DNA from: Paenibacillus tianjinensis | Lineage (GTDB): Bacteria > Bacillota > Bacilli > Paenibacillales > Paenibacillaceae | NCBI RefSeq assembly: GCF_017086365.1 | Contig: NZ_CP070969.1 | Coordinates: 2,108,001 to 2,172,000, forward strand | DNA: 64,000 bases | Reading direction: 5' to 3' | Shown: positions 52,783-60,659 of the stretch, one piece after another | How positions within the stretch are numbered: position 1 is the stretch's first letter | How the letters are laid out: each line of letters opens with the position of its first letter | Position numbers and translations under genes: made by a program | Notes under the pieces: model-generated | What the model saw: only the letters and a program-made list of their open reading frames with translations | Database searches by the model: none | Told to the model about the DNA's origin: nothing

Positions 52783-53577
52783 ATGATTAAAAAATTCAAA
52801 ATAATTCTTACATTTATACTTATTATTTTAGTAGTGGTTTTTGGTACATATTTTTCTTTAACAAAAGACAAATTTACAGAAGCACACTTTATCCAATACA
52901 ATTCTTCCATAGCATCAGAACTAAAAACAAATTATACTCTTGATTTAGCTTATTTTATTGAGAAAAACCATAAAGATAAAATATCTACTAAAAGTATCGT
53001 ATCCATAAACTTTAAGGATTCAGTAACTACTCAAGTCAAATCCTATAAATTAGTTAAAAGTGACTCATCAAAAAAGTATGATATTAGAAATATTACATTA
53101 GATGTATATTTTCAAAAACCAGGAAAGGAAAAAGTAAGGTACATAGAAATAAAATTTGATGATAATTCTGTTGAAGAGTACTCGGTAGGTATTTGGAACT
53201 TTAATGTCTCTAAGGATAAGAATGAAGAGAAATTGGTTATGAGTGACACTTTTCCATTGGTTTCCAATGATTTTAATGGATATAATTTTAGTTTTACAAA
53301 TACTACTGCGAATGATATAAAGGTTATCGATTTGGGAATAGACTTAAATGAAACTTCTTTGGAAAATAAACCTATAAACATTAAACCAGAAGGTACAGAG
53401 AAAGTTGATATAAAAACTAGCACAAAAAACAAGGACAAATTCTATATAATAAAACCTAAATTGTCCTATGTTTATAATAATAAAGTTTATGCATATTATC
53501 CGTTTGCGACTTATTATGGTTTCTTAAACATGACGGATGCCGATATAGATAAAGAAGTAGATAAAACAAGTCTATAG
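52783..53577 (+). CDS. AT-rich single-pass membrane protein, unknown function
   Basis: This protein of about 264 residues has an N-terminal membrane anchor (IKKFKIILTFILIILVVVFGTYF) and a polar, Lys/Asp/Asn-rich extracytoplasmic domain of about 230 residues with mostly beta character and several repeated VK/YS-type strands. I recognise no family. The gene is strikingly AT-rich compared with everything around it, with AAA/AAT/ATA-dominated codons, so it was probably acquired. ATG 52783 starts the membrane anchor; an ATG at 52771 is too close to GGGAG. It lies inside the dck duplication island, after the candidate RNA. Confidence 0.6.
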   Translation: MIKKFKIILTFILIILVVVFGTYFSLTKDKFTEAHFIQYNSSIASELKTNYTLDLAYFIEKNHKDKISTKSIVSINFKDSVTTQVKSYKLVKSDSSKKYDIRNITLDVYFQKPGKEKVRYIEIKFDDNSVEEYSVGIWNFNVSKDKNEEKLVMSDTFPLVSNDFNGYNFSFTNTTANDIKVIDLGIDLNETSLENKPINIKPEGTEKVDIKTSTKNKDKFYIIKPKLSYVYNNKVYAYYPFATYYGFLNMTDADIDKEVDKTSL

Positions 53578-53661
53578 ATTTAATGGCTTCCTCAATCGGA
53601 GGTTATCCAATTCTGTAACGGAAGAGTGCCCAAAAGAGAGATTGTGAGCACATAAAGTAAT

Positions 53662-54177
53662 ATACCTGGAGAAGTTCTACCATGATTTCGAAAGATGGAG
53701 CTTCCATCTGCAGATTTATTTCCTGGCGGAACGCTTTAAGGAGCAGAAGAAGATGTACGAGCTGGGGGCGGCTTTGTGCAGGACCGTTCGATCTATGAGG
53801 ACACCGGGATTTTTGCCAAAATGCATGCCGATCAAGGCACCATGTCGAAAACCGACTATGAAACCTACACCAGCCTGTACGAGGCTTTGGTGATGACACC
53901 GTATTTCCCGCATCCCGACGTGCTGATCTATATCGAAGGTAGCCTGCCGTCGATCCTCACCCGGATCAATGAACGCGGACGTGAGATGGAAATCCAGACC
54001 GTTGTCTCCTACTGGGAGCATATGCATGGCCGTTATTCCCAGTGGATTGACGAGTTCAGCGCCTGCCCGGTACTGCGGCTGAACATTGATGACTACGATG
54101 TGAATGATGCGGATTCGATGTCTGCGATTCTGGGGCAGGTGGGCAAGGCGATTAACCGGAGTGCGGTGGCGAAGTAA
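53662..54177 (+). pseudogene. Truncated, frameshifted copy of dck 3' four-fifths
   Basis: From ATACCTGGAGAAG onward this segment is nearly identical to 51837-52354 of dck. It lacks the P-loop and first 45 codons, and one base is missing (GAGCTGGGGGCGG versus GAGCTGGGCGGCGG), breaking the frame near 53765. Substitutions relative to dck are few (for example A to G and D to V in the C-terminal part). A dck-like frame resumes at 53776. It ends at the same stop codon, and a terminator follows at 54221. This is a remnant of the original 3' end. Confidence 0.85.
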
Positions 54178-54220
54178 AAGGCTGCATGAAGAACAATGAA
54201 TTTCATATCTGAATTCCTGA

Positions 54221-54253
54221 AACCTGGATGGTACTTACCGTCCAGGTTTTTTT
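54221..54253 (+). terminator. Terminator downstream of the dck remnant
   Basis: AACCTGGATGGTA pairs (one wobble) with TACCGTCCAGGTT around CT, followed by a T run. Probably the original terminator of the dgk-dck operon. Confidence 0.88.
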
Positions 54254-54396
54254 ATCAAACTAGAATGAATTTCAGACGGAAGTGTGCCAGTCGCTGGAAC
54301 GGCTGCGTAAGGGGAGCTGAAACAGTGAAGGATGCCGGAATGCCACCCCTGTGATACAATAATCTGAAAAGCCGAAATGATGGGGGATTGAAGTGA

Positions 54397-55572
54397 ATGT
54401 ATGATTTTGAACGCATAATTGACCGCCGCAATACCCGCTCCTACAAATGGGATCAGAATGAAAAGCTGTTTGGGAACAAGGATATTCTTCCGCTGTGGGT
54501 AGCAGATATGGATTTTGAGAGCCCTCCGGCGGTGAAGGAAGCGATTTTGCGCCGGGTGGAAGCCGGTGTCTATGGCTATAGCGTAGCAAGTGATTCTTAC
54601 AAACAAGCGATTGTAAACTGGTTCGGACGGCGCCATAATTGGGCGATTCAGCCGGAGTGGATCACGGATTCACCGGGAATTGTCACTTCACTAAGCCTAT
54701 CAGTAGAGCTGTTCACCCAGCCGGGTGATGAGGTGATCCTGCAATCGCCGGTCTATTATCCTTTCTATGATGTAATTAAGATGAATGACCGCAAGGTGGC
54801 CAAGAATCCGCTGATTCTTCGCAATGGGCGGTATGAGATGGATTATGCCCACCTTGAAACGCTTATGCAGGGTGGCGCCAAGCTGCTGCTGCTGTGCAAC
54901 CCCCATAATCCGGGAGGAACCGTCTGGAAACGCGAGGAGCTCCAGCAGGTTGGAGATTTATGCCTGCGTTACGGGGTAACCGTCATTTCGGACGAGATTC
55001 ATTGCGATTTGACGCTTCCCGGACACAAGCATATCCCGTTTGCCTCTTTATCTGAAGAACTGGCTGATATTACAGTTACAACGCTGGCAGCAACCAAAAC
55101 CTTCAATCTGCCCGGCCTGCAGACCTCTTTCATCGTGGCCCGGAATCCTGAAATGCAGGGTAAATTTGAGCGTAAGCTGAAGGCGCTCAGCCTGCATATG
55201 TCGTCTTATTTTGCGCCCGAAGCCGTAGAGGCGGCATATAATGAAGGAGAGACATGGCTGGACGAGCTGCGTCAACATATTGCGGGCAATGCCGAATATG
55301 CAATCAGCTATCTCGCAGAGCATCTTCCTGCGGTCAAGGTTATGCGCCCTGAGGCCACTTATCTGCTATGGATGGACTGCCGGGCGCTGGGACTGGATGC
55401 AGCCGGACTGAAAAATCTGATGTACAAAGAGGCAGAAGTGGCTTTTAATGAAGGTTCGGTGTTCGGACCTGAAGGAGAAGGCCATCTGCGGATCAATCTG
55501 GCTTGTCCGAGATCGGTACTCACTGAAGCGCTGCTGCGGTTCAGCAGAGCGGCTGCTTCATACGCAGAGTAA
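54397..55572 (+). CDS. MalY/PatB family PLP-dependent aminotransferase (cystathionine beta-lyase-like)
   Basis: This 391-residue fold-type-I PLP enzyme belongs to the MalY/PatB branch: WVADMDFESPPAVKEAILRRVEAGVYGYS, CNPHNPGGTVW, SDEIHCDLTL, and the lysine-bearing ATKTFNLPGLQTSFI (PLP Schiff base, about residue 234). PatB/MalY cleave cystathionine or related cysteine conjugates; an aminotransferase annotation is also usual. GGGGGA precedes ATG 54397. The repeated CTGTGATACAATAATCT promoter-like element is at 54349. The nucleoside hydrolase follows but after 120 bp. Confidence 0.9.
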   Translation: MYDFERIIDRRNTRSYKWDQNEKLFGNKDILPLWVADMDFESPPAVKEAILRRVEAGVYGYSVASDSYKQAIVNWFGRRHNWAIQPEWITDSPGIVTSLSLSVELFTQPGDEVILQSPVYYPFYDVIKMNDRKVAKNPLILRNGRYEMDYAHLETLMQGGAKLLLLCNPHNPGGTVWKREELQQVGDLCLRYGVTVISDEIHCDLTLPGHKHIPFASLSEELADITVTTLAATKTFNLPGLQTSFIVARNPEMQGKFERKLKALSLHMSSYFAPEAVEAAYNEGETWLDELRQHIAGNAEYAISYLAEHLPAVKVMRPEATYLLWMDCRALGLDAAGLKNLMYKEAEVAFNEGSVFGPEGEGHLRINLACPRSVLTEALLRFSRAAASYAE

Positions 55573-55695
55573 TAAGGACCCGTTCGATTACAGATAAGCT
55601 TGCTCCAGTTCTTTTGAACGTTTGTTGTTCATAGAACTGCGGCAGGCTTTTTGCTTGGGATCCTAAACACATAGAAGAATGGGAGAGAAACCAAA

Positions 55696-56646
55696 ATGAG
55701 CAAAACCCGGATTATCATTGACTGCGATACCGGTATCGATGACGCACTGGCTATACTGTATGCATTACGCGCTCCGGATGTTGTTGTGGAAGGGATTACT
55801 ACAGTGTTTGGCAACATTGGTGTCGAACAGGCGGCGGATAATACCCTGCGGCTGCTTGCCCTGGCCCGGCCCGAAGCAGAGATTCCTGTGGCTCTCGGTG
55901 CTTCACGGGCACTGGTCCGTGAACTCCGCGGCTTCTCCCAGCATGTGCACGGGGAAAATGGCATCGGCGATGTACAGCTTCCGCCATCCTCCCAGCGCCT
56001 GATAAGTGAAACAGCGGCAGAATTTATTGTACGGCTGGCGGATGACAATCCCGGCGAAATCGTACTGGTGACCCTCGGGCGGCTGACGAATCTGTCGCTC
56101 GCGCTTGATCTGGACCCCGCCCTCAAGGGCAAATTGAAAAAGGTAGTTGTAATGGGGGGAACGATCTTTAAGCCGGGCAATGTGACCCCGGTGGCGGAAG
56201 CTAATCTATGGGGGGATCCCGAAGCGGCAGACAGGGTATTCACCTCAGGACTGCCCGTGCTGATGGTCGGTCTGGATGTGACGCTGAAGACACTGATCAC
56301 TACGGAACATCTGGAGCTGCTGAAACGGTATGGCCGGGAAGACAATCAGGCGATTATTGAATTCATGGACCATTCTCTCCAGCACTATTTCAAATTTTAC
56401 CGTGACGCCAATTATGTAATTAACGGTGCACCGCTGCATGATCCGCTGGCTCTTATGGCTGCGCTGCATCCGGACCTGCTGACCTGCCGGCAGATGAAGG
56501 TCCGTGTGGAGCATCAAGGGGAGCATACCTCCGGAATGGTTGTTGCCGATTTGCGGGCGCAGCCCCGGATCGGTGAGTTCATTGAGGTTGCGGTCGATGT
56601 GGATGCCGAGCGGGCTGTTGGCGTCTTCTTAAGTGCTTTTATGTAA
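55696..56646 (+). CDS. Inosine-uridine preferring nucleoside hydrolase family protein
   Basis: This 316-residue N-ribohydrolase cleaves nucleosides to base and ribose in salvage. The signature DCDTGIDDALAILYAL at the N-terminus gives the calcium-binding aspartates, GVEQAADNTLRLL lies further on, and the conserved LHDPLALMAALHPDL near the C-terminus completes the active site. A late AVGVFLSAFM C-terminus is intact. GGGAGAG precedes ATG 55696. It fits the nearby dgk/dck kinases as part of nucleoside use, though on separate transcripts. Confidence 0.93.
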   Translation: MSKTRIIIDCDTGIDDALAILYALRAPDVVVEGITTVFGNIGVEQAADNTLRLLALARPEAEIPVALGASRALVRELRGFSQHVHGENGIGDVQLPPSSQRLISETAAEFIVRLADDNPGEIVLVTLGRLTNLSLALDLDPALKGKLKKVVVMGGTIFKPGNVTPVAEANLWGDPEAADRVFTSGLPVLMVGLDVTLKTLITTEHLELLKRYGREDNQAIIEFMDHSLQHYFKFYRDANYVINGAPLHDPLALMAALHPDLLTCRQMKVRVEHQGEHTSGMVVADLRAQPRIGEFIEVAVDVDAERAVGVFLSAFM

Positions 56647-56816
56647 CCTTTCCAGGGCTGCTGGACTATGGCTGGTATAAAGCTGCAATCTCCAAAAGTT
56701 ACATTCTATTAATTTGCTAAAAATATCTATTTTGGTAAAATGATAGAGGTGATATAGATTAATTACACTATTTTAATAGGTTTAGCCGTGACTACAGAGA
56801 ATATTTGGACTTCCGG

Positions 56817-56882
56817 CCGCTGTTGTCTGCAGATTTCTCGATTATACCGCTGTTTGCGGTAGAAATCTGCAGACAAAGGCGG
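56817..56882. repeat. Long hairpin repeat element (66 bp)
   Basis: TTGTCTGCAGATTTCT (56823-56838) is exactly complementary to 56861-56876. The inner ACCGC-TGTTT-GCGGT hairpin is contiguous with the 3' arm, and CCGC/GCGG closes the outside. The rest of the 56647-57026 gap has no supported gene. It resembles Paenibacillus intergenic hairpin repeats; unproven here. Confidence 0.75.
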
Positions 56883-57026
56883 ACGCTGGCGCTCCTCCAG
56901 TTCCAAAATTCCCCTCCATCACTTTACCCTAAAAAACTATTTAATTTAATCTATAAAGTTGTTGGGGTGCAGATTAAGCATGTGACTTTATATCATTCAG
57001 AATCTTGCAGAATGGAGAATCAACAT

Positions 57027-58271
57027 ATGAAAAGCCTAAGTAAACTATTATTATGCGCAGCAATTTCAATAGGAGGTTTTACAGCACTTCCCGTACAGTC
57101 TACACAGGCTGCTGCAGGCAGTGTGAGCATTATGCTCGACGGCTATCCGCTGCCGTTCCCGGTTCCGCCCGCGGTGATGAACGGGACCACGATGGTGCCG
57201 TTCCGTGCCATCTCCGAAGCGCTCGGCATTCAGGTGAAGTGGGATCAGGCTGCCAAGAAAATTACCGCCACCAAAAGTGATACAGCAGGTTCTAAAGTGG
57301 TCGTTCTTACACTCGGCAGCGCAAAGGCAGCAGTGAATGGAGCGGTCGTCCAGCTGGCTGTGCCTCCGCAAAATATCCGCGGCACAACGATGATTCCGCT
57401 CAGCTTCTTCGGACAGCAGTTCGGGGCAGGAGTAGGCTGGAATCAGGCAACTAAGACAGTATCGATTACCTCGCCCAAGAAGGATATGTACACGCTTGGC
57501 TTCTATGCACAGAAATCGTACAGTGAGGTGTCGCTGATTCCGGACTTTAATGCGGTTGCCTTCGGCTGGAGCCGGATCGACCGCAGCGGCCAGTTCACGA
57601 CAACTAGCACGGATTTCTGGTGGCCGAAAGCCGACGGTGACATCACGCCGGAGTCCATTGTCCAGAACGCGGCTGCCGGAGGAACTGCTCCTTACTTGAT
57701 GGTTTATTCAGGTGATAAAGAGCTGGAACTGACCAAAAATCTGGAAGACCCGGCGCTTCAGCAGCAGACGATATCAAGCATCGTATCGCTGGCTACAGAG
57801 AAAGGGTTTCAGGGCATCGGACTGGATCTGGAGGGACTCGGTCTGACCGGGGACAAGAAAATTGTACAGGGCCAATTCAATACATTCGTCAAGAACCTGG
57901 CGGCAGCGGCAAGGCCAGCCGGCCTCAAGCTGACTGTTATTCTGCCCCCGCTGAATGGCTCCTTTAAAGGGTACGACTACAAGACCTTGGCTTCGCTCGC
58001 TGATGATCTGGTCATTATGGCCTACGCATATGAGGATGAATCCAAGCCCGAGCCGCTGAACATGGTGGATCAAGGCATTCGTCTGGCACTGGAGCAGGTT
58101 AGTAAAGACAAGCTGATCCTCGGCATTTCCGTTTACAGCGAAGATGAAACCTCTGTAAATGCCAAGATCGGGCTGGCCAAACGTTACGGGCTTAAAGGTA
58201 TAGCGATCTGGCGTTTGGGACTGATTGGACAGCCAGTATGGAACGAAATGGGCAAATCGGTGGAATTATAA
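57027..58271 (+). CDS. Exported stalk-domain protein with glycoside hydrolase family 18 (YaaH-like) domain
   Basis: This 414-residue protein has a signal peptide (KSLSKLLLCAAISIGGFTALPV), an N-terminal copper-amine-oxidase-N1/stalk domain (MNGTTMVPFRAISEALGIQVKW and a second copy-like NIRGTTMIPLSFFGQQFGAGVGW), and a C-terminal GH18 chitinase-type TIM barrel (residues about 160-410; YTLGFYA, FQGIGLDLEGL, LVIMAYAYEDE, GIAIWRLGLIG). In the canonical DxxDxDxE motif only the ending GLDLEG is kept, so hydrolysis is likely but partly degenerate, as in spore-cortex YaaH-type proteins. The frame continues upstream to 56805 through the hairpin repeat, but GGAG and the signal peptide fix ATG 57027. Confidence 0.88.
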   Translation: MKSLSKLLLCAAISIGGFTALPVQSTQAAAGSVSIMLDGYPLPFPVPPAVMNGTTMVPFRAISEALGIQVKWDQAAKKITATKSDTAGSKVVVLTLGSAKAAVNGAVVQLAVPPQNIRGTTMIPLSFFGQQFGAGVGWNQATKTVSITSPKKDMYTLGFYAQKSYSEVSLIPDFNAVAFGWSRIDRSGQFTTTSTDFWWPKADGDITPESIVQNAAAGGTAPYLMVYSGDKELELTKNLEDPALQQQTISSIVSLATEKGFQGIGLDLEGLGLTGDKKIVQGQFNTFVKNLAAAARPAGLKLTVILPPLNGSFKGYDYKTLASLADDLVIMAYAYEDESKPEPLNMVDQGIRLALEQVSKDKLILGISVYSEDETSVNAKIGLAKRYGLKGIAIWRLGLIGQPVWNEMGKSVEL

Positions 58272-58286
58272 AATAAGATATTGTTG

Positions 58287-58315
58287 AGAAGCAGCCCGCG
58301 GGCTGCTTCTTTTTT
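58287..58315 (+). terminator. Terminator of the stalk-GH18 gene
   Basis: GAAGCAGCCC-GC-GGGCTGCTTC followed by a T run. Confidence 0.9.
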
Positions 58316-58442
58316 GTGCACTCAGACGATTCTAAACAGGCCCATTACAACAAAAGTCACATTAACCTCCGCCTGAAACCTTTATAATTTTTAAGGTTGA
58401 CCCTAAAGCAGAATATTATATTTTTCAGGAGGACTATAGAGC

Positions 58443-59396
58443 ATGAGCATTAAATATAAAGCACTTGAGCTGGATAATCCGCTGACTTACGAGCTGGAGG
58501 GCCTTGAGGTCGGAGTAACTTCAAACTGCAATTTCCGCTGTGATTACTGCTGCGCATACAATAGAAATGACGGGCAGAGCATTAACGGCAAAGAGGTTAT
58601 CCGCATCCTGGAGGAGCTGCCGGGACTCAAGCGCGTCCGGTTATCCGGCGGCGAGGTGACACTGAAATTCGAGGACTGTGTGGAGATTGTGTCTTACTGC
58701 TCCTCACGCGGGATTCAGACCCAGCTGAATTCTAACGGCAGTCTGCTGAATGCGGCCCGGATTCAGGAGCTGGTAACGGCCGGACTGACCACCATACATA
58801 TTTCGTTTAATTTTACGACCGCTGAGGCGTTTTCGAATTATTATCATATTCATCCCAGTGTCTATGACAAAATTAGAGAGAACATCACCATGTTCGCCAA
58901 AACAGACGTGAATGTGGTGCTGGAAACCCTGCTGTTCAATGAAACCCAGGATAATATGCAGGAAATCAGCGACCATGTCTATGCAATGGGTGTACGGACG
59001 CATGAGATTCAGAACAGTATTATTATGGGTCACACCGGCTGGAAGGCGATCGCCGCGCAGGAGCAATTGAAGAATGCCGTTGCGCAGCTGATTGCTAACC
59101 GGAAAGAGGATACTACACTTTACTTCACCTGTATGGACCGGTTTATGGATAAGCTGGGTTTCGCGGAGCAGCCCGGGGTTTATTTCCCGCACTGCATTGA
59201 AGGCAAGAAACAGCTGCACCTGCATGGTAATGGCGACATCCTGATTTCCGAGCTGTGTCATCCGGTCATTATCGGCAACATCTATAACGGAACCTCGCTG
59301 AATGAGCTGTACACCAATATGCCGGCACCTCTTTCGCAATTTTTGGAGAAGCTGCCTTGCCCGGCTCTGGATGCTTTATTCCCGCAAGAAGGTTAA
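58443..59396 (+). CDS. Radical SAM protein
   Basis: This 317-residue radical SAM enzyme has C-x3-C-x2-C at residues 29, 33 and 36 (SNCNFRCDYCCAY) to hold the 4Fe-4S cluster, then SGGEVTLKF (SAM-binding GGE) and SNGSLLN. The C-terminal third has cysteines in FPHCIEGKKQLHLHGNGDILISELCHP and a late LPCPALD, recalling a reduced SPASM/Twitch-like auxiliary cluster region. MoaA/GTP-cyclase-like SPASM enzymes are the nearest by motif. AGGAGG precedes ATG 58443. The HELGH protein at 59497 may be a partner. No precursor peptide gene is visible nearby. Confidence 0.88.
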   Translation: MSIKYKALELDNPLTYELEGLEVGVTSNCNFRCDYCCAYNRNDGQSINGKEVIRILEELPGLKRVRLSGGEVTLKFEDCVEIVSYCSSRGIQTQLNSNGSLLNAARIQELVTAGLTTIHISFNFTTAEAFSNYYHIHPSVYDKIRENITMFAKTDVNVVLETLLFNETQDNMQEISDHVYAMGVRTHEIQNSIIMGHTGWKAIAAQEQLKNAVAQLIANRKEDTTLYFTCMDRFMDKLGFAEQPGVYFPHCIEGKKQLHLHGNGDILISELCHPVIIGNIYNGTSLNELYTNMPAPLSQFLEKLPCPALDALFPQEG

Positions 59397-59496
59397 GGCT
59401 TCGAATTCACATCCACTATAATACACAAGCATACAGATTCATCGTTCTGCTGCCGAAATAATAAGTACAGAGTACACGAGCTATGAGGCAAAGAAG

Positions 59497-59958
59497 GTGA
59501 ATAAACTGAAGGATCAAGCGTTTCATCAGGTAGTAAATGAGCTGCTAATGCGTTCTAACAGCCGGGTCCAAGTGAAAATCGAGGCCTGCTTCCCCGGAAA
59601 ACGGCTGGTCGGCGGCAAATATCATATGGGCAGTCACACAGTTTACCTATATAAAGAAGAGATTAGCGAGCAATGCATCCGGTTATTCGGGTCTCTGGAC
59701 CGACTGGACGAGTATATTGCGGTCATTTTTGCCCATGAACTCGGGCACTCGGAAGACAAGGAACTGAATGAGCTTGCCGCTCTTCTCGATAGCCCCCTTT
59801 CGGATAGGGAGGAAGCGGAGATCTGTTTGCAGATAGAAGAAAATGCATGGCGTTATGCCCAGGATCTGCTGAGTCATGGTGACCCGCTTTTTATAGAGAG
59901 TATTATTGAAAAATCCCTGTCAGGCTATTATCGGAGGCTCCAACCTAATACCGCCTAA
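59497..59958 (+). CDS. Small HELGH metalloprotease-like protein
   Basis: This 153-residue protein contains AVIFAHELGHSED (H80-E-L-G-H84), the zinc-binding core of gluzincin/ImmA-like proteases, with later EICLQIEENAWRYAQDLL supplying a likely third ligand. No signal peptide. I do not recognise the family beyond the motif. GTG 59497 has GAGG eight bases upstream. It follows the radical SAM gene by 100 bp in the same direction, so it might process the product of that enzyme, or be an ImmA/IrrE-like regulator protease; both are inference. A perfect palindromic terminator follows. Confidence 0.7.
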   Translation: MNKLKDQAFHQVVNELLMRSNSRVQVKIEACFPGKRLVGGKYHMGSHTVYLYKEEISEQCIRLFGSLDRLDEYIAVIFAHELGHSEDKELNELAALLDSPLSDREEAEICLQIEENAWRYAQDLLSHGDPLFIESIIEKSLSGYYRRLQPNTA

Positions 59959-59972
59959 CACATTTATAATTA

Positions 59973-60008
59973 AACAAGGGCCAAACCTTATAAGGTTTGG
60001 CCCTTGTT
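59973..60008. terminator. Bidirectional terminator, perfect 36-bp palindrome
   Basis: AACAAGGGCCAAACCTTA and its exact complement are contiguous, between the HELGH gene and the convergent KGG gene. Confidence 0.8.
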
Positions 60009-60043
60009 CCTGTTAGTGTACATTTTAACTCGTTGTATATAAA

Positions 60044-60271
60044 TTAATTATCATTGTTACGCTGGCGTGCTCTGGCTTCTCCGCCTTTACGTCCTGCTTC
60101 TTCACGGCTCATTTTGCCTTCATTGCCGTCGTTGTTCTCACTTCTTGCTTCTCCACCCTCACGGCCAATTTCCTGGTAGAATTCACGATCATGGTTTTTG
60201 GCTGTTGCTTCTCCACCCTTACGTCCTGCTTCTTCACGGCTCATCTTATCATTCTGGTTGTTCTGTGCCAT
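60044..60271 (-). CDS. KGG-motif general stress protein (GsiB-like)
   Basis: This 75-residue hydrophilic protein has two complete KGG motifs (MSREEAGRKGGEATA and MSREEAGRKGGEARA) and a third related one (FYQEIGREGGEARSE), as in Bacillus GsiB and LEA-type hydrophilins induced by heat, salt, ethanol or sigma-B. ATG 60271 follows GAGGAGTGA by about ten bases. An in-frame GTG lies four codons upstream, inside the RBS, and is rejected. It probably serves stress tolerance; the biochemical role is not established. It is convergent with the HELGH gene. Confidence 0.88.
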   Translation of the reverse strand: MAQNNQNDKMSREEAGRKGGEATAKNHDREFYQEIGREGGEARSENNDGNEGKMSREEAGRKGGEARARQRNNDN

Positions 60272-60283
60272 TACGAAATTCAC

Positions 60284-60555
60284 TCCTCATCAGGTTGTGG
60301 TATGGTGTTGCATTGTTAACTTACCCGCTCCCTATGAAACGAAACAGCGGTGATTGAAACCGCGCGGCGGGAGGGGCAGACCGGGGCTTCTCCTGGCTGC
60401 CATCGGATTGACCCTAAGTCCCTTACTCTTAAGGAGAAGAGGGACTTTTTGCTCTGTTTTCCGGGCCGCGGCCAAGGTTTTGTTAACGGAGTGTAAAATT
60501 AAAACTTAAATTTCGACAAAGTATGATAATTTTCACTGAATTTCTCCATGTCATC
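60284..60555 (+). other. Intergenic region with an orphan terminator
   Basis: No gene is visible between the KGG gene start and the chemoreceptor. A GC-rich patch (60360-60400) and a terminator (60416-60450) with no obvious upstream gene are the only features. Confidence 0.4.
60416..60450 (+). terminator. Orphan terminator
   Basis: AAGTCCCT pairs with AGGGACTT around a loop with its own CTCTTAAGGAG core, followed by Ts. No supported plus-strand gene precedes it. Confidence 0.65.
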
Positions 60556-60583
60556 TTAACTATCAACAAGAATAAACCGATAA
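60556..60583 (+). promoter_or_regulatory. Possible sigma-D (FliA-type) promoter of the chemoreceptor gene
   Basis: TTAA (60556-60559), 16 bp, ACCGATAA (60576-60583) resembles the flagellar sigma consensus TAAA-N15-GCCGATAA. It lies 77 bp before the chemoreceptor start. Confidence 0.5.
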
Positions 60584-60659
60584 TAAAATTAAACAATATT
60601 ACATTTTTTAGGGTGTTTAACAAGCTAGGATTAGACGAGGGCGGAAGGATGTTGAGAAG

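Noticed and set aside
51700..54178. Insertion sequence between the two dck copies
   Set aside because: No transposase, terminal inverted repeats or short target-site duplication seen; a 516-bp duplication is far too long for a target site.
56805..57026. N-terminal extension of the GH18 gene frame
   Set aside because: It runs through the hairpin repeat; the signal peptide and RBS begin at 57027.
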